Origin: Treponema sp.
GTDB taxonomy: Bacteria; Spirochaetota; Spirochaetia; Treponematales; Breznakiellaceae
NCBI GenBank assembly: GCA_031284385.1
Contig: JAISZZ010000072.1
Location: forward strand, 1-14,805
Length of the DNA: 14,805 bases
Direction: 5' to 3'
Below are positions 6,769 to 14,039 of this stretch, piece after piece (position 1 is the stretch's first letter; each line of letters begins with the position of its first letter). The notes beneath the pieces were generated by a model. That model was not told where the DNA came from. It saw only the letters and a list, made by a program, of their open reading frames with translations, and did no database searches. The position numbers were made by a program, and so were the translations under genes.

Positions 6769-7604
6769 AGTTTCTCCTTGATAATTGATTTTTTGGGTAA
6801 AAGCGTACCGGTAATAGCCTGTACAGGACATTCGCCGGCACATTTACCGCAGCGGATACATTCACGGTCATTGACAATTTTTGTATCCATTCCACATTTT
6901 TTTATACAATTTCCACAATGGATGCAGACGGTTTCATCCAACTTTAGCCCGAAAATCGCGTACCTGTTGAATAGTCCGTACAACGCGCCGAGCGGGCATA
7001 CGAAACGGCAAAAGACGCGAAAGCAAAATATGGATAGAACTATTACTGCGACCAGTACGGCAATTTTGCAGATGAATAGGTATCCCGCCGCGCCGCGAAG
7101 AGCGTTGTCTGCCAGCAACAGAGGGATGCCCGCCTCCAGAGTTCCCGCCGGACAGATGAATTCGCAAAAAAACGGCGCGCCAAAGCCGTTAGCGAGAAAA
7201 GCTGCGAGCGGCAATCCCATCACAAAAATAACGAGAAGCCCATATTTCAGTGCGCTAAGCCGGCGTGTAAACTTTGTTTTTGGCAGCTTACGGGACGGTA
7301 TCTTGTATAACATTTCTTGAATCAGTCCAAATGGGCATAAAAAACCGCAGACCGTTCTAGCCAGCGTAACGGCAAACAGCAACAGGAAACCGGCGGCCAG
7401 TAACGGTGTGCGGCCTTCTGCCAGAGCACTCTGCAATGCGCCTATTGGGCAGGATGCTATCGCTCCTGGACATGAATAACAGTTTAGTCCGGGAACGCAA
7501 GCTCTTTTCAGCGGACTTTTGGACACTGCGCCCGTCTTAAAGTTTGCCGTCTCCAAGTTGTAGAGTATCAGGGACAGCGTTTGTATAATGCGCCGTTTAA
7601 GCAA
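6765..7604 (-). CDS. NapH-type polytopic 4Fe-4S membrane protein
   Basis: Encodes about 279 residues from the TTG at 7604 (MLKRRIIQTLSLILYN...). GGAG lies ten bases upstream inside the preceding small gene, and this start matches how relatives begin. The frame stays open to 7658, but that extension duplicates the small CXXC gene in another frame and is rejected. Cysteine motifs in order: C36, C42, C45 and C52 in CVPGLNCYSCPGAIASC; three CxxxCP motifs (CGFLCP 86-91, CEFICP 147-152, CRFVCP 199-204); and two ferredoxin clusters (CIHCGNCIKKC 227-237, CIRCGKCAGECP 249-260). About four hydrophobic helices lie between them. The protein should pass electrons across or along the membrane. It overlaps the upstream CXXC gene by 8 nt and the downstream TlpA gene by 4 nt. 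Confidence 0.88.
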   Translation of the reverse strand: MLKRRIIQTLSLILYNLETANFKTGAVSKSPLKRACVPGLNCYSCPGAIASCPIGALQSALAEGRTPLLAAGFLLLFAVTLARTVCGFLCPFGLIQEMLYKIPSRKLPKTKFTRRLSALKYGLLVIFVMGLPLAAFLANGFGAPFFCEFICPAGTLEAGIPLLLADNALRGAAGYLFICKIAVLVAVIVLSIFCFRVFCRFVCPLGALYGLFNRYAIFGLKLDETVCIHCGNCIKKCGMDTKIVNDRECIRCGKCAGECPVQAITGTLLPKKSIIKEKL

Positions 7605-7746
7605 TTCCGATACACTCCAAGCAGATAAAAACAGCCTTCCGCCACAGAGCTGCGGCATCCCCGCGAATTATACCGGCAATAATACAGCAAACCGCACAAC
7701 AGAGCAGAATAATACGCACTATTTTTCGCCTTGAATCCAATTCCAT
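7597..7746 (-). CDS. CD1871A-like CXXC miniprotein (49 residues)
   Basis: A small reading frame: ATG at 7744-7746, stop at 7597-7599. The product begins MELDSRRKIVRIILLCCAVC, continues through a short hydrophobic helix (about 10-27) to GIIRGD, and ends in AVFICLECIGIA. The layout (one membrane helix, an IxRG turn and a terminal CLECIG with a CXXC pair) fits the small CD1871A family, which I recall beside 4Fe-4S membrane protein genes. The next gene starts inside it (8-nt overlap), so the two are probably translated together. No Shine-Dalgarno site precedes it. It starts 50 bases after the synthetase-TPR gene and could be on the same transcript. The role is probably in thiol or electron transfer with its neighbours; that part is inference. 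Confidence 0.8.
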   Translation of the reverse strand: MELDSRRKIVRIILLCCAVCCIIAGIIRGDAAALWRKAVFICLECIGIA

Positions 7747-7796
7747 ACTTTTAATTTAATAACATGGTGCAAAGAAAATGAAACGCGGTCAATGAA

Positions 7797-9029
7797 TTAC
7801 ATCTTTAATTTACCAAGCAGCATAGTTTTTAGTTTAGACGCGCCCACAAGTTCATGATCAAGGGCAAGCGCCGATTCGCAATCGGAAAGAGCTTGCGGGT
7901 AATCGTCCAAATGGTAATAGGCTTCAGAACGGCGATAAAAACAGTATGGTTGAAATGCGTTTATCTCTATCGATCTGGTAAAGTCATCAATGGCGGCGGC
8001 GTACTGTTGTAACACAAGGCGTACTACACCGCAATAGTATGCCGCTTGATACGAGTTCCCGTTAAACCGCAATGACAGGTCAAAATCTTTTATCGCGTCA
8101 TCATAAAGCGATTGGGCAAAAAAAGCCATACCCCGGTGCTTATGAATCAGTGATACGGTATTATTGTCAATATCAAGTTTTAATATATGAGAATAGTAAG
8201 AAATCGCTTCAGAAAATAGTCCGCGGTTATGGGCATAGAGCGCGTTTAAAAGCAAATCGTCAATAGATGCGTTTTCAACACTAAAACTAGACTCATTGTT
8301 CGCATTCTTACGCGCAATATTTTCAAATAGAAAGTCATCGGCGGCCTGTTCAATTTTGTTGTAAAAAGATTCTTTGCGTTTTCCTAATTGTTTGTTAAAA
8401 TGACGCTGATATGTTCGTATTTCTTGGAAAATAGTGTCGGCAAGAGAAAGGCTGGCGTTTATAGCCGCCAATTTACGTTTCATTGGGTGGTCAAACGGCC
8501 TGAATTCAGCTTTGTAGACCAATTCATGCTCCACTTCAGCCCAAGCGTCTTGTAAAATTGTACGAACCTGAATTTCGACAATATCGCTGGCAAATGTATC
8601 GTTAGAAGATTTCCTATATTTTTTACCTATTTCTTCTGGAAGCCGTATCAGAAAATGTATAGATTCGTAGCCAAATTCCTTAAACGAGTAAGATGAACCT
8701 TTTCGCTCAACCTCTACAACTTCAAAATTCTCTTTTATCATGGCCTCGACTATGGCAGTATCTTCGATGAACGGGCACACGACTCTTATGCCTATTTGGT
8801 CAGATATAATAGGCAATCCGTCATTTGAATTTTCTCTAAAATAACGTAAATACTTTTTAAAGAAACTTTGAAAACTTTTTACACGGCCTTTTATTGTTAA
8901 ATGTGAAGCGAGGCCGGAAACCAGTTTTTCTATATAACTTTCAAGCTCTTTTACTATTAATTCACGCACCGCAAAATCAGCAACATACTGTTTTTGAATG
9001 TTGCCTTTATCAGGTAGTACTTGCCGCAT
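7797..9029 (-). CDS. RelA/SpoT-type (p)ppGpp synthetase domain fused to a TPR tail
   Basis: Encodes 410 residues. Residues about 20-210 form a synthetase domain of the small-alarmone-synthetase kind, with no hydrolase (HD) domain. Visible motifs are GRVKSFQSFFKKY (48-60), SDQIGIRVVC (76-85, with the metal-binding Asp77), FGYESIHFLIRLP (119-131, the GYxSIH block) and VEIQVRTILQDAWAEVEHEL (151-170, with Glu152). Catalytic residues therefore look intact. From about residue 255 to 400 there are at least three TPR-like units (LLNALYAHNRGLFSEAISYY, KHRGMAFFAQSLYDDAIKDF, YYCGVVRLVLQQYAAAIDDF, FYRRSEAYYHLDDYPQALSD). It should make (p)ppGpp from ATP and GTP or GDP in the cytosol, with the TPR tail giving a protein-binding input. 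No Shine-Dalgarno site is present; TATAAA lies five bases before the ATG. Confidence 0.88.
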   Translation of the reverse strand: MRQVLPDKGNIQKQYVADFAVRELIVKELESYIEKLVSGLASHLTIKGRVKSFQSFFKKYLRYFRENSNDGLPIISDQIGIRVVCPFIEDTAIVEAMIKENFEVVEVERKGSSYSFKEFGYESIHFLIRLPEEIGKKYRKSSNDTFASDIVEIQVRTILQDAWAEVEHELVYKAEFRPFDHPMKRKLAAINASLSLADTIFQEIRTYQRHFNKQLGKRKESFYNKIEQAADDFLFENIARKNANNESSFSVENASIDDLLLNALYAHNRGLFSEAISYYSHILKLDIDNNTVSLIHKHRGMAFFAQSLYDDAIKDFDLSLRFNGNSYQAAYYCGVVRLVLQQYAAAIDDFTRSIEINAFQPYCFYRRSEAYYHLDDYPQALSDCESALALDHELVGASKLKTMLLGKLKM

Positions 9030-9034
9030 TTTAT

Positions 9035-9040
9035 TTTATA
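9035..9040 (-). promoter_or_regulatory. TATAAA -10-like box just before the synthetase-TPR gene
   Basis: On the minus strand TATAAA ends five bases before the ATG at 9029, and no ribosome site is seen. This would suit a leaderless mRNA, but no good -35 box is present and the stretch is simply AT-rich. Confidence 0.25.
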
Positions 9041-9088
9041 ATTTTTCTGTACCGCATACAGGCACTCGTTACACCCAATCTGCGATAC

Positions 9089-9129
9089 AAAAATGTCCGA
9101 AGTAACATTAGTTACATTCGGACATTTTT
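9089..9129. terminator. Strong bidirectional intrinsic terminator downstream of flaA
   Basis: AAAAATGTCCGAAGTAAC (9089-9106) pairs with GTTACATTCGGACATTTTT (9111-9129) around a four-base ATTA loop, with a single bulged A. Read on the minus strand, it lies 20 bases after the flaA stop and ends in five U residues. The flanking A and T runs make it work in either direction. Confidence 0.85.
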
Positions 9130-9149
9130 GATTTATTTAGCAGCGCTTA

Positions 9150-10196
9150 TTACTGTGCATCGTTGGCGGCAGCATTCGCGGCAGCGGCTCTCTCAAGGTC
9201 AGAAAAATAGAGCTCAGGAGCCTTCCGTTCACCTTCGCTAAAGCGCCATATTTGTTCTTTACCGAAGTTAGCAAGTTCGTTACGCTGCCTGTCGGCCTCG
9301 CGCATTTTTATTAAACCCCATTCGGCATCGTCGTCTATATCATTCTCAGCAGCATCGAGCTGCGCTTTATCGTATACAAGTTTAACATCTTTGAAGTATA
9401 CAACAAAATCGCCGCCCTCATTCGAACCGTCCCGCTGAATAATGAAACCGCCGAACCGGATATACTGTGCAAAAGAGGGGTATAACTGATAAATACGGAG
9501 GGAACGAACACGCAACTCGTTTATGTACTGCGGGTTATCCCATGTAAGTTCCGCCCAGCCGTTAAAATCAAGATAACCCATAAATACGGTTTTTGCTATT
9601 CCGTTTCCGTTAATTAAAATCGCCGATATGGAATGGAGGGCGTTTATGCCGTAAACCCTTACCGCTATGGATTTTATTGCGCCAACATTTTTTAGTACGC
9701 CATACCCACCCTCAAAACGAGTCTCCGATGCACTGTAACTTTCGGGCTGGACAGGGGTAATAACGCCATCCTCCCCTACATCTGAAAATTCATAAGCAGG
9801 AATATCAAACGGAGGACGTATCAATGCCCACGAATTATAGGAAGCTACCGGGAAAGATACCCGTACACCCATTACATTTTCAAATTGTTTTGACGTAACT
9901 ACTTTTGCGTAACTATTGCTACTGTTGCTAATCGATTTTGAGGAAGGTGACAACTCAACCCTCCAGTTGGGGATTGCCAATGATGTCCTCATCAACACTC
10001 TTTGCTCAGGCGTGAAGTTTGAACCCGCCGTGATAGAATAGTCCATTGTAGTTTTACGATTCTGGGGCTCGACACCCTCCTGATCCAAAAGAATATCAGG
10101 CACAAGATTAGAAAAGTCTATTAGGACATTTTCATCCGCAAACAGAGTACCGACAGCCGCCAATGCAAAAGCTACAAAAATGAATAACCGCTTCAT
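9150..10196 (-). CDS. flaA: Flagellar filament outer-layer (sheath) protein FlaA
   Basis: Encodes 348 residues, the length expected for treponemal FlaA. The signal peptide is MKRLFIFVAFALAAVGTLFA. The mature part opens with ENVLIDFSNL and carries the family's long stretches (TTMDYSITAGSNFTPEQRVLMRTSLAIPNWRVEL; VSFPVASYNSWALIRPPFDIPAYEF; GYLDFNGWAELTWDNPQYI; IRFGGFIIQRDGSNEGGDFVVYFKDVKLVYDKA). It has no cysteine. FlaA is exported to the periplasm, where it coats the flagellin core of spirochaete endoflagella. The start has AAGGAG six to seven bases upstream. It has its own consensus promoter (10265-10294) and a strong terminator (9089-9129), so it is probably a single-gene unit. The C-terminus is Ala-rich (AAAANAAANDAQ). 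Confidence 0.95.
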   Translation of the reverse strand: MKRLFIFVAFALAAVGTLFADENVLIDFSNLVPDILLDQEGVEPQNRKTTMDYSITAGSNFTPEQRVLMRTSLAIPNWRVELSPSSKSISNSSNSYAKVVTSKQFENVMGVRVSFPVASYNSWALIRPPFDIPAYEFSDVGEDGVITPVQPESYSASETRFEGGYGVLKNVGAIKSIAVRVYGINALHSISAILINGNGIAKTVFMGYLDFNGWAELTWDNPQYINELRVRSLRIYQLYPSFAQYIRFGGFIIQRDGSNEGGDFVVYFKDVKLVYDKAQLDAAENDIDDDAEWGLIKMREADRQRNELANFGKEQIWRFSEGERKAPELYFSDLERAAAANAAANDAQ

Positions 10197-10227
10197 TTAT
10201 TGCTCCTTTCCGTTTATACTATAATAA

Positions 10228-10250
10228 AACTTGTATACAAAACACAAGTT
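10228..10250 (-). promoter_or_regulatory. Stem-loop in the flaA 5' leader
   Basis: On the minus strand AACTTGT and ACAAGTT form a 7-bp stem with a nine-base loop. It sits between the -10 box and the ribosome site, about 30 bases before the ATG, and could stabilise or control the abundant flaA mRNA. Confidence 0.4.
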
Positions 10251-10264
10251 GAAATACCTAATTC

Positions 10265-10294
10265 ATTATATAGGTAAACTCTTGAAAATGTCAA
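10265..10294 (-). promoter_or_regulatory. Consensus sigma70-type promoter of flaA
   Basis: On the minus strand a perfect TTGACA (10289-10294) and a perfect TATAAT (10265-10270) are 18 bases apart. The leader to the flaA ATG would be about 60 bases. The match points to the housekeeping sigma factor rather than the flagellar sigma28. Confidence 0.8.
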
Positions 10295-10351
10295 CGCCCC
10301 CATTTTTAATAATGAAGGCTATACACTCATTTTATTATCGGCAGAGTATTA

Positions 10352-10870
10352 CTACTCTATAGCTATTTCGTTCCCCTCTATAAAAACACGCACATTGGTG
10401 ACAAACGGAAAATTCCGGCGTATGCCTTCGCGTAAAGTCTCTAGTTTGTCCGTCACCCGTCCCACCGCCGGAGGTATTGCCGCTTCTTCCGACATATTAA
10501 GATAAACAGTGTCATCACGCAGCAGAAGCGCCTCAAGTTTAGCATCACGATTCAGTAAAGGCTCGGTTTCCAGCGAAAGCGTCCCCAGAATCACTTCTTC
10601 AACATAACGAATTATATCGGTTTCACGCGAGCCAGTCCTTGCTATCATACGTTCTTCAACAAGCTCTTGCCCATTATCAGCCGAATGAAATACCAGCGTC
10701 CGCCGCGTTAGCCCTGACATAATATAATCGGCAAAGGCTATTAAACAAAGCAGCAACAGTCCGGCTATGGCCAGATTACGTTTTTTTGTGAAAAATCGCC
10801 TGATTTTAGCAATTATCGTGCATATATTAAAAAATTTACTTTTTGCCGCTTGTAGTCTCAGGGATTTCAT
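10352..10870 (-). CDS. Membrane-anchored GerMN-domain protein
   Basis: Encodes 172 residues: a basic N-terminal segment, one transmembrane helix at about 32-50 (NLAIAGLLLLCLIAFADYIM), and an extracytoplasmic domain. The domain pattern (TLVFHSADNGQELVEERMIA..., ETDIIRYVEEVILGTL, LLRDDTVYLNMSEEA, ETLREGIRRNFPFVTNVRVFIEGNE) is that of GerMN, a domain found in sporulation and cell-wall-linked proteins and in non-sporulating spirochaetes. AAAGG lies four bases upstream of the ATG. The start overlaps the end of the preceding membrane protein gene by 35 bases, so the two are translationally linked. A short AGAGTA/TACTCT stem (10343-10358) covers its stop codon but lacks a U tract. Confidence 0.8.
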   Translation of the reverse strand: MKSLRLQAAKSKFFNICTIIAKIRRFFTKKRNLAIAGLLLLCLIAFADYIMSGLTRRTLVFHSADNGQELVEERMIARTGSRETDIIRYVEEVILGTLSLETEPLLNRDAKLEALLLRDDTVYLNMSEEAAIPPAVGRVTDKLETLREGIRRNFPFVTNVRVFIEGNEIAIE

Positions 10871-11507
10871 TAAGCCTTTTCTTATTTAGAAAGCATACAC
10901 ATACCGCCGCCATTATTACAAGGAGCGGAAACAACAACGCGAATCCGTATATATATTTTTGACGGAAGAAATTCCACCAGACGGCGGGCGGAAGCAGCAT
11001 ACATATCAACATCCCTAAAACAGCTATAATTTTGCAAAGAATTCCCCTGCCGAACAAACCTTCCCGCCGCCAGCCATTCCTAAATATCTGTATTAACGGG
11101 TAAAAAGCCGTAATTATGGCCGTCCAAAGCAACGGTGTACAAACGAGCCGCAGAATATCGCGGCGGGAACTCCATAGCGCCGAACACACAAGCGCGACCG
11201 GCACAAGGGCAAGCAGCGTAAACCCTGTATAATCCGTAATGCCGCTGCGCGGATATAAACGCGCCGTTAACGCGGCGACAATCATGGGAAACAGAACGGG
11301 AAAACTCACATAGTCAATAAACGCGCTCAAATATCTGGATATACCGAAACCGTAAGTGTCAACTGCGGCAGGAATAAAAAACCGCGCCAGAGCCGCGATA
11401 CTGCCGGTAAGAAGCGCCCAAAGTTCACCGGAATTACTGTCCACCGGCCTTATCGTGATCCAAAACAGGTAAAAAGCCGGCATCCATAAGACAGAAAACA
11501 GTATCAT
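10836..11507 (-). CDS. Seven-helix membrane protein, family not recognised
   Basis: Encodes 223 residues with about seven hydrophobic segments (roughly 1-19, 29-49, 60-84, 91-112, 119-142, 155-180 and 185-207). I recognise no family motif, and the residues between helices are short and mostly basic. GGAG lies three bases before the ATG. It starts 20 bases after malQ and its 3' end overlaps the GerMN gene by 35 bases, so malQ, this gene and the GerMN gene are probably one transcript. A role at the cell envelope is suggested by the company it keeps, nothing more. Confidence 0.75.
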   Translation of the reverse strand: MILFSVLWMPAFYLFWITIRPVDSNSGELWALLTGSIAALARFFIPAAVDTYGFGISRYLSAFIDYVSFPVLFPMIVAALTARLYPRSGITDYTGFTLLALVPVALVCSALWSSRRDILRLVCTPLLWTAIITAFYPLIQIFRNGWRREGLFGRGILCKIIAVLGMLICMLLPPAVWWNFFRQKYIYGFALLFPLLVIMAAVCVCFLNKKRLNEIPETTSGKK

Positions 11508-11527
11508 TGTCTCCCCAGAACACCCGC

Positions 11528-13528
11528 TTAATTCGAGCCGGCTGTGGATTTTTTGACGGGCTGCGTCTTAATAGCGCCCAGCTCTTTTACAGCGGTTATG
11601 AGTTCCGCATCCTGCGCTATTTCCTCAATGCCTGCCGGAAATCTCCATGTCCAGTTAAATTCGTTGGAAGTACCCGGTACATTTATGCGTTCGGACACGG
11701 GGTCTTCAGCGTACCAGCGCGGAGTAAGGTGCAGCAAGTCGATGATTGGGAAAATCCGCCAGCGCGAACCGGCGGAAGCGGCTTGACGCAGAAAGGTGCG
11801 CGCCGTTCCCGGATTATAACTTTTCGGCAGGGACGGTGCGCCGTTGAATGCGGCGAAAATTTCCTGTTCGGCTTCCTCGTTCCACCACTGTCGCAGCGTA
11901 GAGCTGTCGTGTACCGATGTTGTGCAAACCGAAAGTTCGGGGTACTCGCCATACGGAATGTAGGTATGACCGGCTGCACTCCAATCCCGTTCCCAACGCA
12001 CAACTTTTAACGATAAAATTTTCAACTTGTTTAGCACTCGCGGAACACATTCAGTTTGAACGCCCAAATCCTCCGCGCAGGCGATCATCGAAGAGTTTTC
12101 TGTTAAAATTGAAAGTATTTTTTTCGCGTCTTTTTCCCATCTTTTCTCTGAAAAGTCCGTTTTTTTGGTCAAAAAATTGTCTATTTTGACACGTTCATCA
12201 TCGAAAAGTGACTTATACTGGCGGGAAACGCGGTATGTCCAAATAAAGGAATAAGTGTCTTTTTCATATTCCAAAAAGATGCGATCGGCCAATTCTTTTA
12301 AGAGATAGGCTTTTCCGGCGGGGTGTATATCCAGCCGGTTTATGTCGGCATCGTGTTTTATCGATTTTTTGAAGAGCCATAACTCTTCATTGCCTATACG
12401 GTCTAGCGCGAGATTAAAAATCCGCTGCACATCTTCCGGTGTGCCGCCGGCTTTACGCTGTACGGCATCCCAAACCTCGTGTGTGGGAATATGCGGCAGC
12501 GTAATCCAGCGTATTCTGCCATCATCAAAGCCTAATTCATACAATTCTTCTTTTTTTATTGGCGTATACGGGATAAAACGTCCCAGCGCCGACGAATCGT
12601 ACTGTCGTGCGGTAGCCCAAATCCTAAAAAATCCGAGTACATGATCGATTCTGAAGGCTTTGTAGTATCTTTCGGCCACTTTTATACGCATACGCCACCA
12701 GCTATAGTCGTCTTTTGCCTGACTAGCCCAGTTGTATATTGGAAATCCCCAGTTCTGCCCGTCCGGGCTGTATATGTCGGGCGGCGCTCCCGCCGAAAGA
12801 CTTAGATGAAAATACTCAGGGTGCGCCCAAACATCGCAACTGTCCAAATTCATCAGTATAGGGAGGTCGCCTTTGAGGATTATGTCCATATCCGCTATTT
12901 TATCTGCCGCCGTCCTGAACTGTTCATCAAGATTGAACTGAAGCCACACCCAAAACAGGTGATCGGCCTTGTGCTTGGAATCGTTCCATAACGCCTCTAT
13001 ATCTTTCGGGGTAACTTTTTGAAACGCCTTCCATTCCTTCCAGCTTTTCTCTTCGTTGGCCTCTTTCAATCTTCTAAATACAGCATAAGATTTTATCCAC
13101 TCATTTTTTTGAATCCATACATTGATGGCCGCGTTCCGTTCTATTTTGTCAATATTTTCTAAAAAAATCCTTCTGAGCAGATCCAATTTTGCCTTGGCTA
13201 TTTTGTAGTAGGGAAAACGTATCTCGCGCTCGTATTTTGCGCCTATTTCTTTCCATTTTTCGCCGAAATTTTCAGCTTCCGCGATGTCAGCTATTCGCAT
13301 ATAGATAGGATTCAACGCAAATGCCGATAACGCGCTGTACGGCGAACTCTCATAACTTGTATCGTTCACCGGTAGTATCTGTATCAGACCTACGTCCATT
13401 TTTTTGCAAAGCTTGGCAAATTCAACAAGATCAGGAAACTCGCCTACGCCTACGCTGTCTTTTCCACGCAAAGCGCCGACTGGAACAACTACTCCTACAA
13501 GACGTTTACTTGTCAATGCTTCCGCCAT
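11528..13528 (-). CDS. malQ: 4-alpha-glucanotransferase (amylomaltase, GH77)
   Basis: Encodes 666 residues, within the longer class of MalQ proteins. It moves alpha-1,4-glucan segments between maltodextrins in the cytosol. The GH77 catalytic set can be seen: nucleophile Asp295 in AFRIDHVLGFFRIW, acid/base Glu486 in CAEDLGV, and Asp541 in SVHDSSTLRQWW as the transition-state Asp. Substrate-site blocks are also present (GVGEFPDLVEFAKL 27-40, ILPVNDTSYESSPYSALSAF 51-70, GDLPILMNLDSCDVWAHPEYF 220-240, GAPPDIYSPDGQNWGFPIYNW 247-267). AAGGAG lies six bases before the ATG. It is the first gene of a probable operon with the membrane protein and GerMN genes, driven by the promoter at 13584-13612. Confidence 0.95.
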   Translation of the reverse strand: MAEALTSKRLVGVVVPVGALRGKDSVGVGEFPDLVEFAKLCKKMDVGLIQILPVNDTSYESSPYSALSAFALNPIYMRIADIAEAENFGEKWKEIGAKYEREIRFPYYKIAKAKLDLLRRIFLENIDKIERNAAINVWIQKNEWIKSYAVFRRLKEANEEKSWKEWKAFQKVTPKDIEALWNDSKHKADHLFWVWLQFNLDEQFRTAADKIADMDIILKGDLPILMNLDSCDVWAHPEYFHLSLSAGAPPDIYSPDGQNWGFPIYNWASQAKDDYSWWRMRIKVAERYYKAFRIDHVLGFFRIWATARQYDSSALGRFIPYTPIKKEELYELGFDDGRIRWITLPHIPTHEVWDAVQRKAGGTPEDVQRIFNLALDRIGNEELWLFKKSIKHDADINRLDIHPAGKAYLLKELADRIFLEYEKDTYSFIWTYRVSRQYKSLFDDERVKIDNFLTKKTDFSEKRWEKDAKKILSILTENSSMIACAEDLGVQTECVPRVLNKLKILSLKVVRWERDWSAAGHTYIPYGEYPELSVCTTSVHDSSTLRQWWNEEAEQEIFAAFNGAPSLPKSYNPGTARTFLRQAASAGSRWRIFPIIDLLHLTPRWYAEDPVSERINVPGTSNEFNWTWRFPAGIEEIAQDAELITAVKELGAIKTQPVKKSTAGSN

Positions 13529-13583
13529 TACGCTCTCCTTAATATAAGTTATATGCCGGCAGCAAGCGGCAAATCCTATTAAA

Positions 13584-13612
13584 AGTATATCCTATTTGAA
13601 ATATGTGGGCAA
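13584..13612 (-). promoter_or_regulatory. Probable sigma70-type promoter of the malQ operon
   Basis: On the minus strand TTGCCC (13607-13612) and TATACT (13584-13589) are 17 bases apart. The predicted leader to the malQ ATG is about 50 bases. Confidence 0.5.
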
Positions 13613-13748
13613 TAGTCGTAAACCGCTTCGCACAGGGTTAACGCGCTTTACATGAAAACCTTATAAATTACTGTATTTTAGGGCGTATTTTAGCCAATAT
13701 TCTAATTGCATGATTTTCGTACTGGGGCAAAAATCACGAATTCTGCTT

Positions 13749-13764
13749 GAAACATCGTAGTTTC
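13749..13764. repeat. Short palindrome GAAAC-N6-GTTTC
   Basis: GAAAC (13749-13753) and GTTTC (13760-13764) flank ATCGTA. The overlapping pair CATCG (13753-13757) and CGATG (13764-13768) could form instead, so the site has two exclusive folds. Its CGTAGTT core is shared with the hairpin at 14071-14085. Confidence 0.4.
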
Positions 13765-14039
13765 GATGGTTTTAGACCTTTTTCATGGCGCACTCGCCCT
13801 GTATGGGTATGCGGCTTCGCAAAAGCTTGTGGAAGATATGTGGTATAAGGCGCGTATATGGCCACAGGGGGAGGAACGGCAGAAGAAGTAACAAAAGATG
13901 AAGCGATAGAGCGGTATGCCGCCAAGGCAGCGGGTAAACAACCCGCCAGATACAGTATGTTGATTGCCACCTTCGAGTCGGACAATCAAAATCTTTCCGA
14001 ACACATTATGGGGGAGTTGACCGGCACGTTATTCAGCTA

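Larger units (their letters stand above)
13529..13857. other. Divergent intergenic region between malQ and the CsgG-like pseudogene
   Basis: These 329 bases hold the malQ ribosome site and promoter on the left. Further right are short inverted repeats, including TTCGT/ACGAA around 13714-13740 and the GAAAC/GTTTC palindrome at 13749-13764. No open frame with a convincing start links to the decayed gene, so its original promoter and signal-peptide region seem lost or scrambled. Confidence 0.5.

Noticed and set aside
6769..6843. Longer N-terminus for the TlpA protein (start at 6843)
   Set aside because: The ATG at 6768 has a strong AAGGAG site and begins a proper signal peptide; the extension lies within the 4Fe-4S gene.
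6760..7320. Plus-strand open frame of 186 codons opposite the 4Fe-4S gene
   Set aside because: It lacks a ribosome site and recognisable motifs and is the antisense shadow of a well-supported gene.
7605..7658. Longer N-terminus for the 4Fe-4S protein (start at 7658)
   Set aside because: This stretch is the coding region of the 49-residue CXXC gene in another frame, and relatives begin at the KRRIIQ segment.
11507..12010. Plus-strand open frame of 167 codons opposite malQ
   Set aside because: Antisense to the conserved C-terminal part of malQ, with no family features.
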